Assembly: GCA_902500785.1 (NCBI GenBank)
Contig: CABVRW010000006.1
Coordinates: 1-35,177 of the forward strand
From: an uncultured Nitrospira sp.
GTDB taxonomy: Bacteria; Nitrospirota; Nitrospiria; Nitrospirales; Nitrospiraceae
Direction: 5' to 3'
Length of the DNA stretch: 35,177 nt
Of the stretch, positions 1 through 7,878 are shown piece by piece. The stretch's first letter is position 1. Each line of letters starts with the position of its first letter. The notes beneath the pieces are model-generated. The model had not been told where the DNA came from, searched no databases, and worked only from the letters and a program-made list of their open reading frames with translations. The position numbers and the translations under genes are program-made.

Positions 1-140
1 TCATCGACCTTTGTCTTCACCAGGGCCTTCGATTGGTCCGATGCCGCGGCGCTGCCGTTGTCGACCGTTTGAGCGCCCGCGTAGGGGGAAAGGCCGAAGG
101 CCAATGCCAACGCTGCTGTCGTAATCATCACTTTCTTCAT
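1..140 (-). CDS. Secreted protein, N-terminal fragment
   Basis: Only the first 46 codons are in the window; the gene continues beyond the left edge. The product starts MKKVMITTAALALAFGLS and continues PYAGAQTVDNG, a standard Sec signal peptide (two lysines, hydrophobic core, likely cleavage after AGA). The following stretch is rich in Ala, Ser, Gln and Lys. A good ribosome binding site (GGAGGG) lies just upstream of the ATG at 138-140. The function cannot be told from this fragment; a small periplasmic protein is all that can be supported. Confidence 0.7.
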   Translation of the reverse strand, partial: MKKVMITTAALALAFGLSPYAGAQTVDNGSAAASDQSKALVKTKVD

Positions 141-745
141 GACACCCTCCTCACAATCAAAAGCGGTTAAAGAGAATCACTGTCGACCCACACGGGGCCA
201 CTTCTCACTGACTGACACTCGGACTGCGATGGCTCGTCACCTCCTTTCCACATGGCTCTTCATACACCGCAGACCTAGAAGATTCGTCACATGCGACAAC
301 TCTTGTGCCATTGAGATTGGGAAGAACCGTGGATTGAGCATTGTGCATTTAATGAAATACTACTGCGAAGGAATACTGCTTTATGCAATCACTGACAATC
401 GTAGAGATACTTATATTCATGTAGCGTTTGTGGCGACATTAAATGGACGGATTTACCTGTTCCCAATATCGGCATCAGAACCACGCCGCCCAGATCCTGC
501 GTATCGACTACCAATGCTGCTGACGAAACTCATGAAATTCCACCATTCCTTCGAGCCACCGCGGGATCTGTTGTCGGAGCGTGTTGCAGGTTCCACAGCG
601 AGATCGTCCGCAGGACAGCACGGCAATCAGAAACGCAGTCCCGGTTTGGTGCTGCTGCTTCGATCGTACCGTTCAATTGGGGCAGGGAGAGTGCATTCAC
701 TATGCCGCGCGTTCATACGGAAGAGGTGATGTTGGAGTACGCATT

Positions 746-774
746 TTTACTCGTTAAAATAATACCAATATTAT
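746..774 (+). promoter_or_regulatory. Candidate sigma-70 promoter
   Basis: TTTACT at 746-751 and TATTAT at 769-774 are separated by 17 nt in a locally AT-rich island. The -10 box is also the right arm of a small perfect inverted repeat (ATAATA, CCAA, TATTAT; 759-774). A transcript would start near 781 and run into the repeats at 811-854 and the tiny ORFs at 929 and 1037. This is sequence resemblance only. Confidence 0.35.
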
Positions 775-810
775 GAGAGTCGAAATAAAGGACGAGATTG
801 CGTAAGCGGT

Positions 811-854
811 TCGATATATCTTTGTATCCGGCTCGATACGTCTTCGTATCCGAT
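811..854. repeat. Tandem 22-bp operator-like repeats
   Basis: Two adjacent 22-bp units (811-832 and 833-854) share TCGATA-NN-TCTT-N-GTATCCG. A partial third begins near 855 (GCGATAC). Each unit is itself an inverted repeat: the second contains GATACG-TCTT-CGTATC with perfect 6-bp arms, the first the same with one mismatch. Units two helical turns apart with internal dyad symmetry are typical of tandem repressor or activator sites. The regulator and target are unknown. Confidence 0.45.
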
Positions 855-1405
855 GCGATACAAAACGAGCCTGAGCACAGAATCTAGATGGGGTGAGTAT
901 TCAGTCTGTATTGTAGGAGAGCCTACTCATGTTTCTCAGCACTCAGCGATCAGCATCCGTCGAGGAGGACGGTTCTCGCTTTTGGATGTCCTGTGACAAA
1001 AATGTCGGACGCCGTCTCACTCATAGGTGAGGCGACATGGCTGATTTTCTGAGGGGAACGGCGTATGTGATGTTGAATGGATCGATCGGCTATACATTAG
1101 GCCATGCAATACACTCGACCGTGCAGAACGTGTGAAGCGCTCGATCGGCCTTGCCTCCGTCAAGCCGGCTGAATGCATCATCCGAATCGGACTATGGGCC
1201 AGGGGCCCTCACGTGACGGACTGAGAGTTGTGCCGACTGACGGGATCAGTACTGAATTCCTGATGCCAAGAGTGTGCATCGCCGGCATCGCGTTGCTTCC
1301 AGCCTTGCAATCACCATGATGGACCACTAGACTTCTCGGCAAGGTATCGCGCACTAGGACCCAGAGTCATTGATCCCTCGCAACCAGGAATAGAAAGGAG
1401 CCGCT

Positions 1406-1798
1406 ATGGGTTTATTCGGCACAATTTTGGAGAAGCTTGGTTTAGGCCAGTCCACTGCGCAGGCTGCGCCACCGCCGGCCCCATCGGCACCCGCTCCTAC
1501 GGCGCCTCAATCCGCAGCCCCGTCCAAGGCGATGGCTGCGGTGGATGTTGTGGCCAAGCTGGAAGGTCTTGCTGCCGCGAACAAAGAAAAACTGAACTGG
1601 AAAACCTCGATTGTGGATCTCCTTAAACTGCTAGGTCTCGACAGCAGTCTGGCGGCACGCAAGGGCCTGGCTATCGAACTCGGTTGTCCGGCGCAAAAGA
1701 TGGAGGATTCCGCGCAGATGAATATGTGGTTGCACAAGACTGTGTTGCAGAAGTTGGCCGAGAACGGAGGCAACATTCCGAAGGACCTGCTGAGTTAG
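1406..1798 (+). CDS. DUF3597 family protein
   Basis: A 130-residue protein. The N-terminus reads MGLFGTILEKLGLG, followed by a flexible Ala/Pro-rich linker (about residues 18-42) and a compact C-terminal domain (about 45-130) with motifs such as KLNWKTSIVDLLKLLGLDSS and LAIELGC. This is the layout of DUF3597, a family often annotated as LysM-like or simply hypothetical. The ATG is preceded by GAAAGGAG at good spacing. No signal peptide or catalytic motif is visible. It appears to be transcribed alone, with a palindrome just downstream at 1823-1848. Family assignment is fairly firm; the biological role is unknown. Confidence 0.8.
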   Translation: MGLFGTILEKLGLGQSTAQAAPPPAPSAPAPTAPQSAAPSKAMAAVDVVAKLEGLAAANKEKLNWKTSIVDLLKLLGLDSSLAARKGLAIELGCPAQKMEDSAQMNMWLHKTVLQKLAENGGNIPKDLLS

Positions 1799-1822
1799 TC
1801 GGAGAGAAACCAGGAAGCGGCT

Positions 1823-1848
1823 GAGCAGAGGCTCATGAGCCTCTGCTC
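1823..1848. terminator. Perfect 26-bp palindrome after DUF3597 gene
   Basis: GAGCAGAGGCTCA is followed directly by its exact complement, giving a 12-bp stem with a minimal loop 25 nt after the stop codon at 1798. There is no T-run after it, so it may act as a Rho-assisted or bidirectional stop, or as an operator for trmL. Confidence 0.45.
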
Positions 1849-1907
1849 GGTGAGACTGAGTTGTGAGGGCAAGCGGCTGTGCGCCTTCCGCACCAGTGAC
1901 CCATTTC

Positions 1908-2372
1908 ATGTTCGACGTCGTCCTCTATCAACCGGAAATTCCCCCGAACACCGGCAACATCATCCGCCTCTGCGCGAATACCGGCGCCAGGCTGCACCTG
2001 GTCAAACCGTTGGGCTTTACGCTGGATGATAAGCAGTTGCTGCGCGCGGGGCTCGACTATCATGAATTTGCCAGCTTGACGGTGCACGAGCGTTGGGAAG
2101 ATTGTGTGGGGCAGTTGAGGGATCGGCGTCTCTTTGCCGTGTCCACCAAGGGCACCCAGCGTTACAATCTCGTGCGCTACCTCGAAAACGATGTGTTCGT
2201 ATTCGGTCCCGAAACACGCGGATTGCCCCCTGAGATTCTGGGAAGTGTGACCACGGACCGGCGGCTTCGCGTGCCGATGGTGCAGGGGAGCCGGAGTCTC
2301 AATCTCTCGAATGCGGTGGCGGTGGTCATTTACGAGGCTTGGCGTCAGCTCGACTTCGGAAGGTCGGTGTGA
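1908..2372 (+). CDS. trmL: tRNA (cytidine(34)-2'-O)-methyltransferase TrmL
   Basis: A 154-residue SPOUT-class methyltransferase that 2'-O-methylates the wobble nucleotide of certain leucine tRNAs using S-adenosylmethionine. The characteristic segments are all present: [21 protein letters not shown] near the start, [22 protein letters not shown], then FGPETRGLP and the knotted C-terminal cofactor site [27 protein letters not shown]. The length matches the E. coli protein. An in-frame GTG at 1863 would add 15 residues, but homologs begin at [13 protein letters not shown], so the ATG at 1908 is preferred although its ribosome binding site is weak. It functions as a dimer in the cytoplasm. Confidence 0.93.
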   Translation: [154 protein letters not shown]

Positions 2373-2379
2373 AGAAACG

Positions 2380-2520
2380 ATGCGCACATTCGATAGTTCT
2401 CTCATTCGCGAAGGACTCGCGCGGGGCTGCGAGATTCACACCCGGTTCTCGCGTTCTTCCGGCCGGACCGTTATACGGAACGTCCCAGTGGATACTCCCG
2501 GACATTTCCCGTTAGAGTGA
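2380..2520 (+). CDS. Possible small ORF, unrecognised
   Basis: A 46-codon frame beginning MRTFDSSLIREGLARG lies 7 nt after trmL. The upstream sequence (GAAGAAACG) is a poor ribosome binding site. The composition is Arg/Ser rich and no family is recognised. It may not be translated; it is listed only because it fills the gap between trmL and the ferritin-like gene. Confidence 0.15.
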   Translation: MRTFDSSLIREGLARGCEIHTRFSRSSGRTVIRNVPVDTPGHFPLE

Positions 2521-2642
2521 GGTGCCATGAGTGACTGGCGCTGCCTCTCCAAGGGAGCGGGGTCGACCGGCTCATGTGAATCGAGCGACAGGCTTTCACA
2601 ATGTTTGGAGTTAGGGTCGTCGGGACTCACTGGAGACATGCA

Positions 2643-3098
2643 ATGAATGATCAAGAGAAGCAAGGGGCTGTGGGAATACTCAACCGCATCATGGAACATG
2701 AGTTGGCCGGTGTGGTGCGTTACACGCATTACGCTCTGATGGTCTATGGCTACAACCGTATTCCGATCGTGTCTTGGCTGAAGGGCAATGCCGATGAGAG
2801 TCTGGCGCATGCGCATAAAGCCGGTGAACTCGTGACGCTGTTGGGCGGCCATCCCTCGCTGAAAATCGGTACGCTATTGGAAACTGAGAAACATGATGTG
2901 GGAGATATTTTGCGGGAGAGTTTGGAGCATGAAAAAGCGGCCGTCGCCTCCTATTATGAACTGCTGAAATTGGCCGAAGGCAAGTCCGTGCTGCTCGAAG
3001 AGTATGCGAGAGAGATGATTGTCGGTGAAGAGCTGCATCTGGACGAGGTCAATAAGATGTTGCGCAAATCAGGAGATGTCCAGGCGTTTCGTTCCTGA
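2643..3098 (+). CDS. Ferritin-like / bacterioferritin-type protein
   Basis: A 151-residue, almost fully helical protein with the four-helix ferritin fold and a carboxylate di-iron site. Helix A contains HELAGVVRYTHY (E20, Y27), helix B NADESLAHAHKAGEL (E52, H56), helix C ESLEHEKAA (E95/E97) and helix D GEELHLDEVNKML (E129, H132). The family stores iron or detoxifies peroxide. An earlier in-frame ATG at 2601 would add 14 unrelated residues; the chosen ATG has a GGAG at proper spacing. It is shorter than heme-containing bacterioferritin, and a heme-binding Met is not obvious, so iron storage versus a Dps-like role cannot be separated. Confidence 0.8.
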   Translation: MNDQEKQGAVGILNRIMEHELAGVVRYTHYALMVYGYNRIPIVSWLKGNADESLAHAHKAGELVTLLGGHPSLKIGTLLETEKHDVGDILRESLEHEKAAVASYYELLKLAEGKSVLLEEYAREMIVGEELHLDEVNKMLRKSGDVQAFRS

Positions 3099-3346
3099 GC
3101 ATGGCGTGAAGCGAATGGGTGTGAGGCGGTTGGCTTCCTCTGAATCGCTTCAGTTTGGTCGCGATCGTGATCATGGCGCGTGACACAGGTCGAGCTTGGA
3201 TCTGCGATACGTGGGCCGTTTTCTTGACGAGCACGCGCGTGAAGCGGTCGGATGCACATCTGCTTATCTTGCTCTGTTCAAGATTAGTCTGATAGGCTCA
3301 ACCTTCTGCTGCAGGCACGTAACCCCCTGAACGGAGGAAGACTACC

Positions 3347-3781
3347 ATGGGAGAGGTTGATACAGCCCCGGAAGTGGCCGCCAAGGTCATTGAAGATCTC
3401 ACGGCGTTGGAAGTGGACCAGGAAAAAGGTGAGCGTCTCTACAAGGCCGCCCTGGTGCAGTCTCAATCAGGTACCACCTATCGGATGTTGGCCAAGGTGG
3501 CGAAGAACGGCAAAGTCGATCTGGTCCACTATGGCTGTGAGCTCGATGCGGACGGAAAACCGACGACCAAGTGGAAGATCAGACGCATCCTCGAGCAGGC
3601 CCCTGAACGGTTCGACAAAGAGCTCGAGACCATCAAGCAGGGGGTCGCGGAGAGTGGGGAAGTGGTGCAGGGCGCGTGGGTACATGATATGACCGGCCTA
3701 CCGGACGTGGCGGCACAGGGCACGAGTTTGGATGAGTGGTCTCGGAATACGATCGCGGAGGTCCGAAAGAAGCCCAATTAG
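3347..3781 (+). CDS. Conserved hypothetical protein, 144 aa
   Basis: A soluble acidic protein starting MGEVDTAPEVAAKVIEDL, with a strong ribosome binding site (GGAGGAAG) before the ATG. Residues 15-40 and 80-105 look helical, and the middle (SGTTYRMLAKVAKNGKVDLVHYGCELD) looks like a beta hairpin. It has a single cysteine and no signal peptide or membrane segment. The gene ends 35 nt before the convergent ATP-grasp gene. I do not recognise the family; coding is supported by the ribosome binding site, codon pattern and length. Confidence 0.65.
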   Translation: MGEVDTAPEVAAKVIEDLTALEVDQEKGERLYKAALVQSQSGTTYRMLAKVAKNGKVDLVHYGCELDADGKPTTKWKIRRILEQAPERFDKELETIKQGVAESGEVVQGAWVHDMTGLPDVAAQGTSLDEWSRNTIAEVRKKPN

Positions 3782-3816
3782 CCGATGCCGGGCGGCCATA
3801 GCGCAGCGACAGGCAG

Positions 3817-5109
3817 TCAAAAACTCATGGCCGGAGCGCTTGGTGGGAAGGGCGGCGAATCGGTTGCGGTTCGTGGTGAGGCGGTGATGACGACCGTCAA
3901 TCGGCGATGTGCGTCCCGTAGCGACCGCTCGACATCCTCCAGGGTCTCTCCTCGTGCCAGGAGAAAGCCCAGGTAGCGCGTCCCTTCCGGCAGGGGGACC
4001 AGTTCATCACCGGACTCTGCCGTGATTGTCAGTTCCTCGATCCCCGACACCGCCTTCGCTTCTGCTTGTCCCCGCACCTCATGCAGCCGTCCGCCGTACG
4101 GAATAGGAAGCATCATGACGCCCGCCGCCCTCTCTTGCCTGGTAAGAGGAGGGAGCGGCATTCGTAGCGCCTGTCGGAGGATCAGCTCTTCAAGCGACAT
4201 TCCGGCGGCGAAGTCCAGCGTCCTGGAGCAGCGTCCCCCGATCGTTCGTGCCGCCATCTCAATGACCCACACCCCGTTCTGATTCACCCGAAACTCTGCA
4301 TGAACCGGTCCCTCCCGGAGATCGAGGGCTTCGGCCGTGCGTCCGGCACAGGCGACAATGTGCTGCTGCACGTCGGAAGCGAGACGGGACGGCGTCACAT
4401 AGATCGTCTCCTCGAAGTAGGGGCCGTCGAGCGGGTCAGGCTTGTCGAACATCGCCAGTGGCTGGAGCACGCCGTTGGTGAGTAATCCCTCCAGCGCAAC
4501 TTCCATCCCCGGCACAAAGTCCTCGGCAAGGATCCACCGGGCCTGCTCATCGATTGCCGTCAGACCCAGGGCAGCGAGGAGTTTGCCCACCCGACGGAAC
4601 GCCTGTGTAAACTCTTCCTCGTCATTCGCGCGAATCACCCCGCAACTCGCAGAGAGGATCAGCGGCTTCACGACGCAGGGATAGCGCACCTGTCGGGCAA
4701 ATGACGTCGGGTCACCGTCGAGAGGGAACACCGAAAACTGTGGGACGGGAAGGCCTTGCGCCGAGAGCCGTTCGCGCATCCGGCGCTTATTGCCCGCCGC
4801 GGTGACAGACGCCACGGAGTTGTGAGGCAATCCGAGCGCCTCTGCCACGACCGCGGCGGTGACGGCGGTGACATCGTTCACGCCAATTACCGCATCGATC
4901 GGGTGATACCGGGCAAATGCCACCGTGGCTCGTGCGGCGGCCTGCGGATCCCGAACATCCATCGCCAGGACAGTGCCGGATACGTCGGGCAGCGCCTCGG
5001 CAGCCCCCTCCGTCCCGATGGTCACGGCGACATCAGTGCGGCGGGCTGCCTCGATGAACGCCTCTGCTCGATAGGTTCGCGCCGGCAGGAGAAGGAGCAG
5101 TCTCGACAT
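3817..5109 (-). CDS. ATP-grasp ligase, L-amino acid ligase-like
   Basis: A 430-residue ATP-grasp enzyme, a fold that activates a carboxylate as acyl phosphate and joins it to an amine or thiol. The N-terminal Rossmann-like domain (about 1-115) is followed by the ATP-binding core: NKRRMRERLSAQGLPVP, the lysine strand YPCVVKPLILSASCGV, the EDFVPGMEVALEG loop, and the Mg-binding segment GPVHAEFRVNQNGVWVIEMAARTIGG. The C-terminal part (about 320-410) resembles the extra domain of BacD-type dipeptide ligases. The open frame extends to 5202, but homologs start at MSRLLLLLPARTYRAEAF, so the ATG at 5109 is chosen despite a weak ribosome binding site. It is the last gene of the radical SAM / DUF169 block. 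The substrate is unknown. Confidence 0.78.
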   Translation of the reverse strand: MSRLLLLLPARTYRAEAFIEAARRTDVAVTIGTEGAAEALPDVSGTVLAMDVRDPQAAARATVAFARYHPIDAVIGVNDVTAVTAAVVAEALGLPHNSVASVTAAGNKRRMRERLSAQGLPVPQFSVFPLDGDPTSFARQVRYPCVVKPLILSASCGVIRANDEEEFTQAFRRVGKLLAALGLTAIDEQARWILAEDFVPGMEVALEGLLTNGVLQPLAMFDKPDPLDGPYFEETIYVTPSRLASDVQQHIVACAGRTAEALDLREGPVHAEFRVNQNGVWVIEMAARTIGGRCSRTLDFAAGMSLEELILRQALRMPLPPLTRQERAAGVMMLPIPYGGRLHEVRGQAEAKAVSGIEELTITAESGDELVPLPEGTRYLGFLLARGETLEDVERSLRDAHRRLTVVITASPRTATDSPPFPPSAPAMSF

Positions 5110-5268
5110 CGTTCGCCACGCTAGTGAATCGTGCAGCGTCTTCGCTGCGGATAAGAGTGCAGGACGAGTGGCTTTGATCTGGTGACAAAGACACCCACTC
5201 ACATTTGGCTACACGCGATGAGCTGTCTGCTCCCTATGTTCTGTTCTGAGAACGAGACGAACGACGTT

Positions 5269-5985
5269 TCACGAACGACGCGCGGTTGCCGCGCGTGCCT
5301 TATGAAAGGCTTCTAACTGACGGTTGGCTTCAATGATGACGCCCAATTTTTGCAACACCGCGCTCACCTTTTCGCCGGGTATGGCGTAATAACCTTCGTC
5401 ATCTCCAAGTCCGGTATAGACGCGGTTGCCGATACAACCAAAACTGGTGGCTGTCTGTCCTGATTGCAATGATTCGGGCAGCACGGCGCAGGTCGGCCGT
5501 CCCATCGTCGCGCCGCCGCCGGCTACGCCCGCAGACTGTGCGGCCTCCGCCAGCAGCATCAGCTGCTTGACGGTCCCGCGGACCAAGACCACGTCGGGCG
5601 CGAAGGTGGCTTTCGTGAGTGGCGCATAGATGGCCACACGAAACGGCTTCTGTCGACGCGGGATCATCGGAATATCCGCCATCGTGAGGTACTGCAGGCC
5701 TACCATGGTCTGTACCAGACCGTTGAGCTCAGTCGCCACCTGCGGCGGCAGTTCCACACCATGAGTATGGGCTCCGACCGGACAGGTATAGTGATCCGAG
5801 GCTTCCGTGTAGAAGACCTGTCCCTCTGCCGCCAATTTCCAATACCCGCATCCTGCCGGCGTCGGCGCGGCCACATGCGGAATGCCGCCCGGAGGGGTAT
5901 CCCGAAACGCGATTGCGACGGCCGGTACCTGTAAACCCAAGAGTTCTTGTATCTGCGTGCCTTGTGTCATCAGTTCAGCTTCCAC
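5269..5985 (-). CDS. DUF169 family protein
   Basis: A 238-residue protein of the DUF169 family, common in methanogens and other anaerobes and without an assigned reaction. Typical segments are VAIAFRDTPPGG near the N-terminus, a CGYWKLAAEGQVFYTEASDHYTC region with conserved cysteines and histidine, CPVGAHTHGVELP, and the C-terminal half with GRPTCAVLPESLQSG and SFGCIGNRVYTGLGDDEGYYAIP. Spread Cys and His residues suggest metal or cofactor binding (inference). The start is GTG at 5985, preceded by AGAGGGG at good spacing; an ATG five codons later is the alternative. It lies between the radical SAM gene (199 nt upstream) and the ATP-grasp gene on the same strand. Confidence 0.82.
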   Translation of the reverse strand: MEAELMTQGTQIQELLGLQVPAVAIAFRDTPPGGIPHVAAPTPAGCGYWKLAAEGQVFYTEASDHYTCPVGAHTHGVELPPQVATELNGLVQTMVGLQYLTMADIPMIPRRQKPFRVAIYAPLTKATFAPDVVLVRGTVKQLMLLAEAAQSAGVAGGGATMGRPTCAVLPESLQSGQTATSFGCIGNRVYTGLGDDEGYYAIPGEKVSAVLQKLGVIIEANRQLEAFHKARAATARRS

Positions 5986-6184
5986 CTATCGTTCCCCTCT
6001 CTACTGTATGTGACTCCATCCGACCGTTGTTTCAGAGTGATCTGCGCGAAGGTCGTTCAAGAGGGCTTGCATGAATCGACGTCGGAGAGACGTGCATGCG
6101 CTCTCCCGGGATGGTTTCCTAAGCACCTCTCGCGCCGCGATGGAGTGGACGCAGGGTCGCCGCCATCCTCTGCTCGGCATCCTA

Positions 6185-7705
6185 TTAGATTTCTCCATGT
6201 CCTTTCGTCACCAGCGATCTAAACTGTCCCGTCGTCGGCTCGGCGCAACAGAACCATGATTCGGTTAACCGAGGCGGCTTCTGACGGTCAGCCCGGCGCG
6301 CAACATTCTGAGTCGATGAGCGCGTGGGACGATCTGCCATCTTCTCAGCAACCGCTCGGATACGATTAAAGATCATAACGGCATCATCTTCCGCCTTGGC
6401 GCCGGCTTCGGCAATGGCGCTCACCGCCTGCTGGAGCCGATCCATCCGCTCATCCGGGTGTGTCCAGAGATACTGAAATCCTGCCTGATCCAATGGACCG
6501 AGAAACCGCTGTACGTCGGATTTTGCGAGCAGCGCCGATCCCGGTGGAATCAACAGGCGAATACTCAATTGGACCGGGTCGGTTGCGTCGATCAGGTCAT
6601 GTGTGTCCACCATATCCAGCATATGAAGATAATCGTCCAAACTGGTCCATGGGGTGAAGGCCACCAGTGAGGGGCGTAACGAGAGGCCGGCCTCGCGCAA
6701 GATGCCGAGCGCCGTGATGATGTCGTCCCCTGTGTGCCCCTTGTGGAGTGCCCCCAACACATGGTCACTGAATGACTCCACGGCGGAGATCACGAACAGG
6801 CATCCTTGCGCGGCGAGTTCCGGTACGAGTGATCGGCGCTTCAGGAGGTGCTCGATCTTGGCGGTGATATCGAAGGTCAGGTTCGGAAACTCTGCATGCA
6901 TTGCGCGAACGATGCTCATGGAGTGCCCGGGACCGTTCAGAAAATCAGGGTCGCCGAAGGTGATGTGCGTGGCACCCGATCGCACTTGGCGTCGAATATC
7001 TTCCAGGACGACGGCCTCCGGGACGAGGACGAAGCGTCCGTCATAGACCGGCACGATTGGGCAGTGGAGACAATGGTGGAGGCATCCGCGACTGGCTTCG
7101 ACATAACCGACCAACCGTTCCATGCCGTTGTGCTCGAGTCGCGCATACTGGCCTAACATCGGCAACCCGCTGCGACTCGGGATCGGCGGTGAGGTACTCG
7201 AGGTCGCTGATGTGTAGGCCCGTTGCAACGAGGGATCGGTCATCCGCCCTTGTGAACTGACTCCTTCGAGAAGGTTGATCGTTTGCCCATGATCCAGTGC
7301 CTCGATCAACGAGACCAACGGCAGGTCGTACTCGCCGCCCACGACAGAATCGGCGAGATTTTGAAGCAGGTATGCTGCATTGATGGAGGCGTACAGCCCG
7401 TAGAAACAGATATGGCAGGACGGATTGATCGTGCGGATCAGCTCAGCAAGCCGCGCCCCAAGCCGGAGCGCCGTGTGCATGGGCACCGAGATGCCCACAA
7501 ACCGCGCCGATCGGAAGCCTGATTCGTCGATGTTGTCCACTGCGATATCGAGGCCGACCGGCGCAAATCCCGCTTGTTCGAGAAATCCGATCGGCTGGGC
7601 GATGCCAAGAGGTTGATGCCCCAGCTCGTAGCAAGAGACGAGCATGATCGCACCCGATTGTCTGAGCCCCCGCCGTTCAGCTGCGCTGTCCGCAATTCGT
7701 TCCAT
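6185..7705 (-). CDS. B12-binding radical SAM protein with CCAEP tail
   Basis: A 506-residue enzyme. Residues 21-140 form a cobalamin-binding-like Rossmann domain (MLVSCYELGHQPLGIAQPIG). The radical SAM core follows, with the [4Fe-4S]-coordinating motif CLHHCLHC (C208, C212, C215) preceded by YVEASRG, and a later DPDFLNG strand. Near the end the sequence WFCCAEP (C486, C487) matches the tail motif of the CUAEP/CCAEP-tail radical SAM family, in which the second position is selenocysteine in some members; here it is Cys. The ATG has a GGGAG nine bases upstream; M21 is a possible alternative start. It heads the block with DUF169 and ATP-grasp genes. The reaction is unknown. Confidence 0.82.
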   Translation of the reverse strand: MERIADSAAERRGLRQSGAIMLVSCYELGHQPLGIAQPIGFLEQAGFAPVGLDIAVDNIDESGFRSARFVGISVPMHTALRLGARLAELIRTINPSCHICFYGLYASINAAYLLQNLADSVVGGEYDLPLVSLIEALDHGQTINLLEGVSSQGRMTDPSLQRAYTSATSSTSPPIPSRSGLPMLGQYARLEHNGMERLVGYVEASRGCLHHCLHCPIVPVYDGRFVLVPEAVVLEDIRRQVRSGATHITFGDPDFLNGPGHSMSIVRAMHAEFPNLTFDITAKIEHLLKRRSLVPELAAQGCLFVISAVESFSDHVLGALHKGHTGDDIITALGILREAGLSLRPSLVAFTPWTSLDDYLHMLDMVDTHDLIDATDPVQLSIRLLIPPGSALLAKSDVQRFLGPLDQAGFQYLWTHPDERMDRLQQAVSAIAEAGAKAEDDAVMIFNRIRAVAEKMADRPTRSSTQNVARRADRQKPPRLTESWFCCAEPTTGQFRSLVTKGHGEI

Positions 7706-7878
7706 CGCACGTTTCTCCCACTCAATCCCCGGTCACTCTAACTCACCCCCGAGAGTAGGCGCAATGTTCCCCAAGCAGGCGCCGGTTGAACCAGGACGCT
7801 CCTGCTTCCATAATAAAGGCACCGACAGAATCACGCTTCCTCGTCCCACGGTCGTTGCGCATCCATTGTGGAGGACAC

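Larger units (their letters stand above)
141..1405. other. Long intergenic stretch without a convincing gene
   Basis: About 1.26 kb separate the secreted-protein fragment from the DUF3597 gene. A 196-codon open frame at 139-729 (+) has no ribosome binding site, overlaps the neighbour's start and reads like random sequence. The stretch contains a candidate promoter (746-774), tandem operator-like inverted repeats (811-854), and two tiny ORFs back to back: 929-1030 (33 codons) and 1037-1135 (32 codons, product begins MADFLRGTAYVMLNG, preceded by GTGAGG). These might be small proteins, a noncoding RNA or remnants; none is secure. Confidence 0.5.

Noticed and set aside
139-729. 196-codon ORF on the plus strand
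   Set aside because: No ribosome binding site, start overlaps the divergent neighbour's start codon, composition unlike a folded protein.
1833-2405. 190-codon minus-strand ORF
   Set aside because: Antisense shadow of trmL; Arg/His-rich product without recognisable features.
5110-5202. N-terminal extension of the ATP-grasp protein
   Set aside because: The extra 31 residues do not resemble the family; homologs begin at MSRLLLLLPAR.
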